DNA of 64,000 bases from Guyanagaster necrorhizus (Eukaryota; Basidiomycota; Agaricomycetes; Agaricales; Physalacriaceae): assembly GCF_019112545.1 (NCBI RefSeq), contig NW_025064930.1, forward strand, positions 1 to 64,000, given 5' to 3'. The notes under the pieces were generated by a model, which saw nothing but the letters and a program-made list of their open reading frames with translations, did not search any database and was not told the DNA's origin. Each line of letters opens with the position of its first letter. Position 1 is the stretch's first letter. A program made the translations under genes and the position numbers. Of the stretch, positions 12,065 to 22,708 are shown piece by piece.

Positions 12065-12442
12065 CAGGGGATGGGATCCCAGACTTATAGGTACGGACTT
12101 ATTATGCCTTACGCGTCTCTCATATGGCCATTGGACATTATTGCCGTACATTATCATTTCTTGCTCCTTAGTCTTCAACCGCCATCATTGTCTGACTAAA
12201 GCTCTAACAGTCATGTCGTTTGTATAGGGGTACTGGTTATCAGTGTCTGACTTCGTGTTTATAAATGCTTATTGAATTTCTTTGTAAGCTTCGAATAACG
12301 GTCTCGACAATATTTCCAAAGGAAAATGAATTTGAGAACTATGGGTGCCTGGTGAGCAAGCTGATGTCACACAGGCAAGCCATCACAACTTTGCAGTATA
12401 ACAGTCTATATTGGAATTGCTGATCTGGGTAATTGACTGAAG
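12065..12442. other. No gene recognised
   Basis: Spacer between the F-box pseudogene and the convergent dehydrogenase gene; no motif seen. Confidence 0.4.
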
Positions 12443-13708
12443 TCAAATCCGCCTCTCCTTCCTCTGATTGCACTCGCCAGCTCCGGAGGCTTTCCACCAC
12501 TGTCCCCATAGTTCAGTTTCAGTCACATCACAAATCAAGATACATACTTGAACGGTCCGACATATTTCTTCCTCCAATGATATTTTAGGTTCATAGCCCA
12601 GAAGATTACACACCTGTCGTTGTGATATTCAGACACACAGCTAAGCACAAGAGGAAGAATGGCACCTTGTCAATATTATACCATTGCACACCTGTCGCAA
12701 ATCGAACAGTAGACATGTTGAACTCTGACTTTGCCCAAATAACCCTGCACAAAAATTCGGTGACCACGGCGAGAAAGAGTGCCAGAGCTCGGGGAATTGT
12801 GATAATCCTCTTCGTTCCATCATCTCCCAACTCTCTGAATATCAGTCTGTTAAAAGGCCACTGCGGCATCAGTTGTCCATTGGTGATGAAAAATACTTGA
12901 CCAGCAATGCTTTCAGGACTCATGAGTAAATGATCCACACCCAGAATGTGAGCATGGGCAGCGTTACCCACATAGAGATAATCGATGAGATTCATATTAT
13001 CTCCGATTTGTATATTCTCCTGGCCGTGCTCAAGGAGCTTCGCTACACACCAGATGAGCTGCTTGTTGCGCTCCCTGACCAGCCTGAAATCAGCAAGTTA
13101 TCACACAGAAAGCCAATTGGTGCTTACCTGGTCATACCGCATAGCCTAAGAACCATGACCGCCATACCATCCACTCCATTCGCATCAAGTACGGTTTGCT
13201 CAGCCAAAGCCTTAGTATGATGATATGCATCGTAACTTTGAGAAGGTATCCAAACCTCATCTTCTTTCACTCCAGCCAAATCAGCACCCATCCAAATGAT
13301 GCCAGTCAAGGATGTGTATACAAGTTCCTTGGTATGTGTGGCCCGACAGGCAGATACAACCAAATGAGTTCCCTCCTTGTTGATATGAAAGTACACAGAA
13401 GAGGGTAGTCCATGAATTGGAGAAGCCGTATGATAGACTATGGTTGGCTTGAACTAGTAAAGGTTCACCTCCAGTCAACTCCAGCTCTACATAGAGAAAA
13501 TATGCACCTGCTTCAAAACTTCAGTTAAATATATCTCATTGGTTATGTCTCCAGTGAAATATTCCACCCCTTCCACTGCCTCGCTTGGGGAAGGCTGAAG
13601 AAAATCGAAAACACTGATTCTCATATTGACTCGTTCTTTTAGCATGGTAATGATATGGGATCCAAGAAAGCCAACACTGCCAATGACCATATGTACAGTG
13701 ACAGGCAT
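12443..13708 (-). CDS. 3-beta-hydroxysteroid dehydrogenase / sterol-4-alpha-carboxylate 3-dehydrogenase-like protein
   Basis: Extended SDR of the 3-beta-HSD family, which includes the ERG26-type C-4 demethylation enzyme of sterol synthesis. Five exons (13708-13508, 13453-13128, 13083-12666, 12613-12548, 12499-12443) give 355 aa with consistent phases. Seen are the N-terminal nucleotide motif GSVGFLG (residues 10-16; family norm is GGxGFLG), VYHTASP, the catalytic Ser in VYTS (~115), YHHTK (Tyr ~144, Lys ~148), then the family-typical NLIDYLYVGN, FFITNGQ, QWYNIDK, LLGYEPKISLEE and a C-terminal WWKA. The ATG at 13708 is chosen because it lies just before the Rossmann strand; an in-frame extension upstream lacks similarity. 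Several Cys codons sit where family members have Arg (VCNLLGYEP, EEICRTVQ), consistent with CpG decay. It may be a diverged paralog rather than the housekeeping ERG26. Confidence 0.8.
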
Positions 13709-14939
13709 GTCTTGTCTTAGAAAAATGTCAAGGAGTAAGGAAAGAGTAAAGTGAGAATCAAACGTGGTCTTCCATAGAGATAAAGTGCCGTATACTTCTT
13801 GGTTCAATCCATATTTTGGATATATAATATAAGGGAGTCTGAGATAAGTGGCCGATCAAATAGGTCATCAGAAAATAGAAAGCAAGGGAAGGAGGGTAAT
13901 TCGGGCATCTTGGATCCATCCAGTCAGTTAGGGGTCTTTAGGGTCGGATTTGACATTTGCCCACTGCTAGCTTGTTGACCGATATGATGATCAAGATTTA
14001 CATATGAATCACTGTGCAGAAATGCAGGAGCCAGATGAATGGTCAGTAATCTCCAGCCATCATCATACCATTCAGGCTTCACTCCTCATATTGCTCTTCT
14101 ATGGCTGCACATTCTGTCTGTGTCTTTACCTCTCTGGCAGTGCTTGTAACAGTATACCTTTCACAATTGTCGGCCACATACCGAAAATACAAGGCTTTGG
14201 TATGTCTTGAATGGTAGTTGTGTATTTTGTATATTAATGTACCTTTCTACAGCCACATACCTATTGTAGAGCATAGTGGACTATTTGTCTCATATCTTGT
14301 GGTCTTTCAATTCCTCCATGATGCATGGCCATTGCCAAAGGAAGGGTGTGTATACAATACATTTTCCAAATTGTGATCTGAATAAAAATACAGTATAAGA
14401 ACAGTATATTCAAAGTTGCACAGATGGACCACTGGCTCATAATTGGTACATGGGAACACCAAAGACCTGCTAAATGCTCATCAAGAAAGTCTTTCTCTAG
14501 AAGCTACTCTGGTTGATGTAAGTTTATGCCTACTTTTCCTAATTGCCTTAATGAAGTGCTTCCAAAGCTCTTGCAGTCAGACCACACTCTCGAAAAGGCC
14601 ATAACCACAAACCTGTACCATATCTCCATAGTACACCACACATTAAACAAGAAACTTGAGTCCTCGGTCCTGGGAATGTTAGACAAAATCAAGATCTGTT
14701 ATCATGATCAGATTGATACAAAAGGTCTCCTCCCGTAGCTATTCTTTACACATCTCTTATGAGTGCTTAACTGACCCCCTTTAAATGGGTGGGCCATCTT
14801 TCCAGTGACCAATTTTTTTTACCTGCACCATGTGTCAAGTGATCAATCGTTGGTTGTCGGAGAACTTCTTTGGTTAGTATCACCTCTCTTCACCTTTGCT
14901 TCACCATTTCGATGAGGTTGACCCCCTGTAGGTCATAAT
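13709..14939. other. CpG-poor sequence, no gene recognised
   Basis: Short frames at 14004-14210 and 14526-14738 only. Base composition resembles the decayed transposon segments. Confidence 0.4.
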
Positions 14940-15157
14940 TGTTGGAAATCCTTAGTGATGCACAGGGTAGACTCCAGGCTGGTAAGGCCAGAAAGAATGA
15001 ACTTCTTTATTCTACAGCTCCTACAGAGCTTGTATTTATACTCTCCAGGCTTGTATCTAGAATTTACTACAACTTTCTCTTTCTCTTGAGGTTACTCATC
15101 AGCTCTCAGCATGATGCCGGATTGCCTTTTCTAGAACTTTCCAGCAAAATCCCAACA
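14940..15157 (+). mobile_element. Solo LTR, family TGTTGG...CCAACA, copy 1
   Basis: 218 bp with perfect terminal inverted bases TGTTGG/CCAACA and an internal TATTTATA box. It is related along its length to 22492-22708 and 53058-53274. Flanking 5-mers are ATAAT and GTAAT, a target-site duplication with one mismatch, so this is the oldest of the three by flank and body divergence. No internal region or partner LTR is nearby. The TG...CA ends with 5-bp duplications fit an LTR retrotransposon. Confidence 0.75.
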
Positions 15158-16131
15158 GTAATGATGATTATTGCACCATCAACATCACTTTTGCTCACCA
15201 TATTATGTTCGGGTCAGCCATCATCCAGTCTTCCCGGTCTTTCTCATTGTCGGGCCTACAGGAAAGAGTGGCAAACCATCTACATCCCCTGCTTGAAGAG
15301 CATAAGCATTATGACAAACTTGTATGTTATTCCTAGATATTGTGTCCTAGGCTTTGATCAACCTTCGGCCAGGATAATATGCTAAGCTAGATATGAAGCT
15401 GATCGTCCCAGTCGTGAATCCGCCATAGCTGTTGCTCTATACATGCTCAATGTCAATTTACAACATTACACACAACAGCTATGGTATGTCTGAAACCATT
15501 CTTGATCTTGCTTTTGAGAATAAAGAGACAGTGGAAATCCTGACTGTGCTCCTTTGTATAGATATAACATCTTGCACCAATGTTCATGCAACATAAAACA
15601 TGTAGAAGAGCAGATTTGCTACATGAATATGTGCCTTTCTTAGGTAACATCTACCCCTGACGGCAATCAAAACTTGTCCATGAAACGTAAATGGACGAGA
15701 GGCAAGCCCAAAGTTCAAACAGCCAGTTCATTATGTTCATGCATCTTCCGGATTTTAGAAATGAAATATATTAGTTACTTCAGTATCATTCGGTGGAACA
15801 TGGCTTGGAAAGACGAATCGAGAGCTGTATATGGTCTCTTCAAGTTCAAAAATCCACTCTGAATTGTTTTTTGACCTTCGGACTGTGAGTGGCAATGAAA
15901 ACAGAAAAGGCTGCCATTATTATCAGGCAGACGTCTTCTACTTGTATCTTCTCACTGACCCGCGAGCGCTCACGCACTCGTCTTTTCTCATCATGAGATA
16001 ATAACACCTTTTTCTTAACTTATCGTTCCATCAAGGTCTGAATATGCAAATATTATATTCACAAGGAAAGAGAAGTCAGACTCGACCTGTCACCGGCAAC
16101 TACTTTTGCCCCACTCCCGCCGGTATTTTGA
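15158..16131. other. No gene recognised
   Basis: Short frames only; presumed upstream region of the gene at 16132. Confidence 0.4.
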
Positions 16132-17285
16132 ATGACCAAAACAGGACTTTCTTCTCTGCCTCATAATTCTCATCATCACCACCAATACTATTACCACATC
16201 CTCCTTTCTCCAATGTATCTGAACATCTTTCTCCAAGCTTCCGAGGAATCGCCTAGCCTCGTATCTCAGGGCGGTAAACTAGCCACATTCTTTCGTGCGA
16301 TCATCCATGGGAAGTTGTCCCAGCCACCGCCAGTGGAACTTGTCGACCACTGCCGACTTTTTAGTCAGCAAAATAAAGAGGATGGGGAAAAGGCGAATGC
16401 TGAGGAGATGACCCCACCGGAGAGTGGAGAGTTGCATGCCAAACCTGCAGAATCACCTTTAGGCCAGGTTCCAGTAACGGCAAGTCCTGTATTCTTTCCT
16501 TTCTTTTTTTATCATGTAATGACCATGAGATCTAGATGGATGTTCTCAAAGTCATGAAACCGGTATTGACCGTTGCAGCCAACTTTCAGGAAGAGCTGGA
16601 GGAATCCATTAAGCGAAGCAAGGGAAGATGATCCATTACGTTGCTGTAGCTTCCATGAATAAATGCTTATTTTAGGGGAAAGCAGTCCAAGTCGATGCAC
16701 TCATACACAGGATTCGTCAATTTTCGTATTTACTGGTTTTCATACTACACGAGCCCAAGGGGAACAAAGGAACAGCATCTGTGTTTGGGACTGCTCTCTG
16801 CAAGAACCTCGAGACATCCCTCAAAGATTATGCCGTGTACGGTTCAATTTCCGCTCCAACATTGACTTCCTACTCATGCCTAGCTCAGTACGGCCGAGGC
16901 TCTCATCAAAGGCCTGAAGATGGCGGTGGACCTTGGACAATGGAGGAATCGCAATGGGATACGAGCCCAGCTTGACTTTGCGAAGAACAAGTGGGAATTC
17001 ATCCAAGGAATGATGGAGGTGCGATTATTATTATCTGATCTTTTTCTTTTCATAAGCTAACTGACCGCATATAGGTGCTGTTAGCACAGACCCATTCAAA
17101 GACAATGACGGAGGTCATTTTGAATGCCTTTTCAAGTTCACAAACCATGCACATGCCTACTCTAGCAAGTTTAGATGACGAGGATGCGAGTCTGCTCCTC
17201 TCAGGTATGAAAATTTCCTTTTGCACATTGGATGATAAACCTTTTCTCCCATCCAGATGGAATTGTGCCATCATACTACTCATGA
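16132..17285 (+). CDS. Hypothetical protein, six exons, two non-canonical introns
   Basis: Spliced model: 16132-16479, 16536-16622, 16676-16836, 16889-17018, 17075-17204, 17257-17285; 294 aa in one frame. I do not recognise a named domain. The C-terminal half is protein-like and helical (TAEALIKGLKMAVDLGQW, LDFAKNKWEFIQGMME, MPTLASLDDEDASLLLS). Intron 1 (16480-16535) has a GC donor, GCAAGT, the usual form for GC-AG introns. Intron 2 (16623-16675) has GGAAGA where GTAAGA would be expected, so the gene may be losing function. The start is uncertain: the ATG at 16132 is first in frame and one at 16213 is also possible. Confidence is for 'real or recently real gene', not for function. Confidence 0.55.
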
Positions 17286-17799
17286 TGTTAGTCTGACTGT
17301 TATTGGAGGAGCAGCCATCATTTGGTTGTATGCGTAGGTTGCAATTTGCTCCGGGATCAGGAGTAGTTATTCAAGATAGCGGGTCTCTTATGTTTTCTTC
17401 ACTTCTTCCCTTTTTCTTTTGTCCCTCCTCTTGTTACTGTGCCTTTGTACCTACCTTTTTCAATATCAAAAGGATTAGTCTCTTATGATGCTTTCTCCAT
17501 CCCTTTTCCTACTAGATCTGTCCCCTTGAGGGTTCCAATTTTGGCTGCGATTTTGCCACTTTTCATCCGTCATCAACTATGCGTCTTTTCCTTGTTGTGA
17601 CCACCAGCCCTGGTTGCTGCCGATTTATCTCTGAATCTCTGTCATCTTAGCTGTGGCTCCGGCTGCTATACAGAAGTTGGGTAGGCATAGCTCATACTAA
17701 ATCCCTTCCTCCAATCCAGTGCTGGGGCAGCCCACTTCTGGAACTACCGCGGTCGCAGGCCAGGTATTGACTACAGATGGCACTGGGACGGTCACTTCA
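17286..17799. other. Spacer, no gene recognised
   Basis: Pyrimidine-rich sequence without a convincing frame; it may hold 5' exons of the Ser/Thr-rich remnant downstream. Confidence 0.3.
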
Positions 17800-18672
17800 G
17801 CTACGAGCGCAGCGTCTTCTCATCGAGTTTGTCGCTGATATTTTTACAGAACAACCACTACCAGCAGCTCCTCCGCTGTTACATCGTCCACGTTGAGCTC
17901 GACATTCTCCATAACGTCTGCGATGCCAGCCACATGATCCACGACTTCTACCATTTCCTCGATGATGTCTCTCACCCACAACAACGTCTTCGACTGCGCC
18001 CACCACCTTCCACACAGACACAACCACGACCTCTGACTCGAGCACGATATCTCTCACTACGACCATGGACCTCCATATCAGNNNNNNNNNNTCTTCGACT
18101 GCGCCCACCACCTTCCACACAGACACAACCACGACCTCTGACTCGAGCACGATATCTCTCACTACGACCATGGACCTCCATATCAGGCCAGCTCACCATT
18201 TGTACTACCAACATACCTACAGCTCTCGCCACCTCTGACTGAAACTCTGGCTCCGGAAACATAAACCGCACCGCTCTCATCGCTGGCGTCACCACCTCTG
18301 CTGTCGACCACGCCTTCCTTTCCCTCGGTGTCGTATTTATACAGAAACGCACCGAGAAGGGGCGCATCGGGTTCAAGGAGACCATCAAGCAGATCAGGTG
18401 GGAGGGGCGAGCGCGCTGGGGCCGTCGATCTGCTCGACGACGAGTTTGACGATACGACGAGGTACAGAGACGAACCGAACACGCCAGTATCAGTGCCTCG
18501 ATCAGCCTCGCATCCGTCTCTTTCCTCCCTTGTGGCCGCCTCCTCGTGAGGTGAGTGGACATTCTCGCGAACCGAGCATCGACGAGGATCCATTTAGAGC
18601 TATTATGCCTTTGCCGCCGCCACTGCCTGGAGCTGCCCAGCCTAGACAGTCTAATCTGTTCGGCGGTGACTA
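17800..18672 (+). pseudogene. Ser/Thr-rich membrane-protein-like remnant
   Basis: Plus-strand segments read as Ser/Thr-rich extracellular sequence (TTTSSSSAV, SSTAPTTFHTDTTTT), then a hydrophobic stretch (near 18270-18340: RTALIAGV ... LSLGVVFI) and a basic then acidic tail (AVDLLDDEFDD, 18415-18450). This layout is common in fungal single-pass cell-wall or sensor proteins. Frames change several times and an N gap interrupts it, so it is either broken or mis-assembled. Confidence 0.35.
17987..18186. other. 10-N assembly gap flanked by identical 95-bp copies
   Basis: Bases 17987-18081 and 18092-18186 are identical over 95 bp and sit directly on each side of the ten Ns (18082-18091). Ends of contigs that overlap but were not merged give this pattern. 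Confidence 0.85.
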
Positions 18673-18976
18673 GTTGTTTCCATTTCTTTTCTGGATCCTT
18701 ACATGGACTCTTTTTTACTCACCTATACATTTCTAACCAGTCATTTTTCATTGCAGATTGTGTAGTTTATTCGGTATCGGACATCGGGATGATGTTTTAA
18801 ATTCACTCTTTTGCCGTGTTTTATACTATGATTCTCTCGTCTTTGTGGTTCGTTTGTTTCGAGCCTCGTACCAAATCCATCTTGCTCTTTCGTGGCGATG
18901 ATCCTTCACTTCGGAGAATATATCGCAGTTTTTATAGAAGAACAATAGTACAATTAGAAAATGAACCATAAAACCT

Positions 18977-20306
18977 TCAGGCTCCAACAGATGCCGCCAA
19001 ACGAATCTCACTCACTTCGTACAACTGCGCTGCCAGGACATCCCCAAAATCCGAACCTACGGGATCATAGCTCCGTACCTTGGACTTGAAAGGATCATCA
19101 TCCCCTAGGCAGTTGAGATACTCTACGGCGCCGGACATGTGCGCCACACGGCAGCATGCGGCATGTATGCGCAAGGACTCTTTCGACGGTAGTGGCAAGT
19201 CACTTCGCGTAGATGTGAAATCAACAAATCGAGGCACTATCCTCAACTCAAAAATGTAATCCATCGTTGTGCCGACTTTGTAGCGATTTTCAATATCCTG
19301 AGAATTAGTTAGCCGGGGATTTGGGGGGGGAAGAAACGGACTGTGGGCTCCAACCATAAAGTGAGATTGTCAAAATGAAAATGAAGATTGTATTCAAGTG
19401 TCAAGATGTTTTCCAATCTGTGGATATTTCCGCCTTCAAGGCCTTTGAGGATGTTCGGGAATCCAAAATGTTTGATGATAGTCCATGCATTCGCAGCGTA
19501 GTCTTTCTTGAGACAGAGTAAGTTAGATGAGACAACAGAACACGATGAAAATACCATGATTAGATCATCAATACCAATGTTCGTGGACTCAGAGAAGATG
19601 TGGGCACACTGGGTGATTAGTGGTACCATCCCCTCCGGTAACTGTGCCCGGAGTTCTTCGTGATCTAAGTATGAGTTCAAGTCCATGGTGCCGGACAAGA
19701 GACAGTGATATTTGTCACGAGCCAAGGCCTCAAGGGGTTATATCTGATTAACCGCATATCCTTGTTAAGCTCAGGCCAAGGCAAAACGCACGCTTTTCTT
19801 CGCCTCTTGATGGTTGGATGGAGAACATTGAAGCCATTTATGCACTTCTGCCAGAGTCTGTCGGAAAGAAGGGCGCGAGTGATCAGTAGATTCCTGGGGG
19901 GTAGGACCGTTCACCCTGCGAACTAGAGAGACAAGTGTCAGCGTATGACCTGGTAACAAAGATGCAACCAACATGTCCTGATGAAGAACCTATCATAGAA
20001 TGCACCTCGGACAATGAGACCTTCTTCGGTAACTTCGCTATTGCTGGTTGTGGAAATATGAGACTTTGCTGCGTCTGTAGGACCGACTTTCAGGAGATGA
20101 CCCATGATTCGAACATTGACGAGCTGTTTCCGCAAGACCATATCGGAGGGATTGCGAGAGACCTGGACCATGAGGTCCTTCTCCACCTCACGACAGCGGC
20201 GATGTGCGCTAACAAAGCTCGGATTTGGGTGAGTGAAGTCGTCCCCGAGCTCTGTCCCGGACATGGTCATTGTCGTCGTTTGTGAAAGACCGTCTTCGCT
20301 TGCCAT
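18977..20306 (-). CDS. HNH endonuclease-domain protein (HNH_2 type)
   Basis: Five exons (20306-19973, 19922-19792, 19728-19555, 19506-19342, 19297-18977) give 374 aa. The HNH region follows the order of the fungal HNH_2 family: ALARDKYHCLLSG (Cys on the first hairpin), TQCAHIFSEST (the CxH signature with the catalytic-type His), a KDYAANAWTIIKHFG helix, then HRLENILTLEYNLHFHFD, supplying the Asn and last His. The C-terminal part (PLPSKESLRIHAACCRVAHMSGAVEYL) is the tail usually found in agaricomycete members. Such proteins are abundant in these fungi and their substrates are unknown; nuclease activity is inferred from the family. All introns are GT-AG, 44-63 nt. No signal peptide is seen. Appears intact. 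Confidence 0.85.
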
Positions 20307-20399
20307 AAGTGATTATTTTGTCCTGTTTGGCAACATCTTCTGGTGCACACTTCGATCACACGGCAACACTGGACGAAAGTCAATTTATTTTTACCTCCT

Positions 20400-21060
20400 A
20401 ATTATTCGACTACAACACCATTCACAGCGCCAAGTATGCTCTATTCTGTTATGATCTTGACAATGGTGGATTTTTTGCTATGTCCTGGGAAGAGATAGTC
20501 GAAACAAGGACGTTCATAGTGACGCTCCAGCCACCATTGGTATCTTATCCAATGTCAGTAAATCTGTGGATGCACACGTAATATGCGGTACTTGCTGGCC
20601 TGAGACGTCTCGGGTTCACCCCATTCTTCGTTTCGCCCTATAATTGTGCTGCCATTGTAGCACATCTGATGAAGTCCACGAGCTCGAGGTATCTAATCGT
20701 CAGCGAGAACGCGGCCTTGCAGACAGTGGCGGACGTGGTTTGCCGTCATTTTCCATTGCTCCTTCGTTCTTGGTGGTATGGGATTGTTATTTCGATGTCA
20801 TAGTCCATGGCTAACATCTATCGCAGGAGAGCTCATGATCTGCAGGCAATCGAGGCCCTAAAGTCTACCACTGCCGTTGTAGCTTATCGTCCCGCAACCA
20901 GATAGATATTACTCATGGGTAACTTTAGATTTATGATGGCAATTGGAGAAGGAGGCTGGCGATAAATTTGTCGCGGATGGCATTTGTCTGGACCACTACC
21001 GTGACCTCTATTCCGACCGAATCTAAACCATCCACGACTGCCCATTCCCGCCTTTATCTA
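20400..21060 (+). pseudogene. Remnant of an adenylate-forming reductase (NRPS-like) adenylation domain
   Basis: Plus-strand fragments match the N-terminal adenylation region typical of basidiomycete NRPS-like reductases. They are KYALFCYDLDN...SWEEIVE (~20430-20505), then LAGLRRLGFTPFFVSPYNCAAIVAHL and SRYLIVSENAALQTVADVV (20590-20740). No matching core AMP-binding signature, carrier or reductase domain is recognisable downstream, and frames break after ~20750. I read it as a decayed gene; the fragment could instead be a misread multi-exon gene. Confidence 0.4.
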
Positions 21061-22491
21061 TTTCGCACCAACCTGCTACTGCCGTGCCACATGTGATGCG
21101 CCGTAACCATTCTCTCCTCTTTCCCATCCAAAAACCTATTTTCTCGTGTCTTGTCCTTCTGTCACCGCATCTAAAGCAAAACCTGCGGATAGATTGAAGT
21201 GGGCACATCTGCTTGTCCAGAGCGAGCCGAACGAAGAGCGACTAAAACGCGCCGATTAGTTTCCGCAACCAATGACGTTTTGATGAACACCATCTCTCGT
21301 TTTCCACTTGCTGAAGGACCTCTTCGAGCCTGTGCGATGAGTCCACCATATTATTGGTGCTGGTCTTCGTTCGGCGATGCACAAGGATTCGGTCGGTATC
21401 CAGCTAGAAACCGCTTTTGACGACTACAATATCTCTCAAGGACTTAATCCGAGACTGTGTTCTGCCTCGTGGCGAGAGAGCTACCCGATTTCACCATTAT
21501 TTTGAATTCTTCACCAAGGTGATTAAAGCAAAGATCATTTCTCCCTTAATTTCTCTCTAAAATCCCGAAAAATATTCCTTGTATAAAAATGGCCTTCGCT
21601 TGCTTCTTTGCCTATCATACTATATGCGTCAAATGCAGGTCGCCTGTCCTGAAAGGGATTCACATGAGCAGGGTGTCTCGCTCGTTTGACCTGATGGAGG
21701 TATGTCAAATTTAATAGCTATTCTGCAAGCTGGAACCAAACACTTTTTTGTATTTAGGTGATATTACTCTGCAATGTCTGCCAGGTCTCGTCTTTCTGGT
21801 CCCAGCGGCGGATACGAGGTGGCATAGGCAACTTTGTGGAGGTCAAGAAACTATCTGCGCTCCAACATAGAGTCAGTCCCGGGCCTGGATATCTCTTTTT
21901 GTGAGCTACACCTTATTTTGTCACAATCATGATTGGTCTTATCTACGTCGTCAGGGAACAGCAGGCGGCTTCGCGATGTCTTCGTCCCCCAAAATCCTTT
22001 GGACGTTGACTGATGCCAGCCGAAGAACCTACACTAGCAATATGAGCTCTACCGCAAGAGCCATCAGACCGAGCTCAAATCTTCTCGATGAAGGTAATCG
22101 GTTCTCTCGAAGGCCAGGGCTCTCAGAATGGACGGCGATTATCAACCAATTCTGCATCAGAACACGCAACTTTGAATGATGTTCTAGCTTCAGCTGCTCA
22201 ACCCGATAAACTAGTTGTATGTATGTTTATTGCTTTAGTGAGCATACTACTTATCACCGCCGATTAGGAGAATACACCATCCGATAACTTCGTTTCCCGA
22301 AATGACGCACGGACTGTTACTTGCAAGGACGATAACAACTTCTTCTCTTACGCAGCCCATATTCTTCTCAGTTTGAAATACGGCGGCGGGCTCACAGACC
22401 AGCTCAAGACCAGCTCATCGCTTACATAAGACATTGATGCAGGTTCTCTGGTCGCCTACAACACGCCCCGTATGTCCGTCCAGTCTGCCAC
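21061..22491. other. Decayed sequence, no gene recognised
   Basis: Short frames on both strands (for example 21901-22179 plus) without recognisable domains. It may contain further debris of the reductase gene. Confidence 0.35.
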
Positions 22492-22708
22492 TGTTGGGAT
22501 TTTGCTGGAAAGTTCTAGAAAGGGCAATCCGGCATCATGCCGAGAGCTGATGAGTAAGCCCGAGAGAAAGAGAAAGTTGTAGTAAATTCTAGATACAAGC
22601 CTGGAGAGTATAAATACAAGCTCTGTAGGAGCTGCAGAACAAGGAGTTCATACCTTCTGGCCTTACCAGCCTGGAGTCTACCCTGCGCAACACCGAGGAT
22701 TTCCAACA
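22492..22708 (-). mobile_element. Solo LTR, family TGTTGG...CCAACA, copy 2
   Basis: 217 bp, minus orientation by its TATTTATA box, with TGTTGG/CCAACA termini. It is flanked by a perfect 5-bp target-site duplication GCCAC on both sides. Very similar to copy 3 at 53058-53274. Confidence 0.85.
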
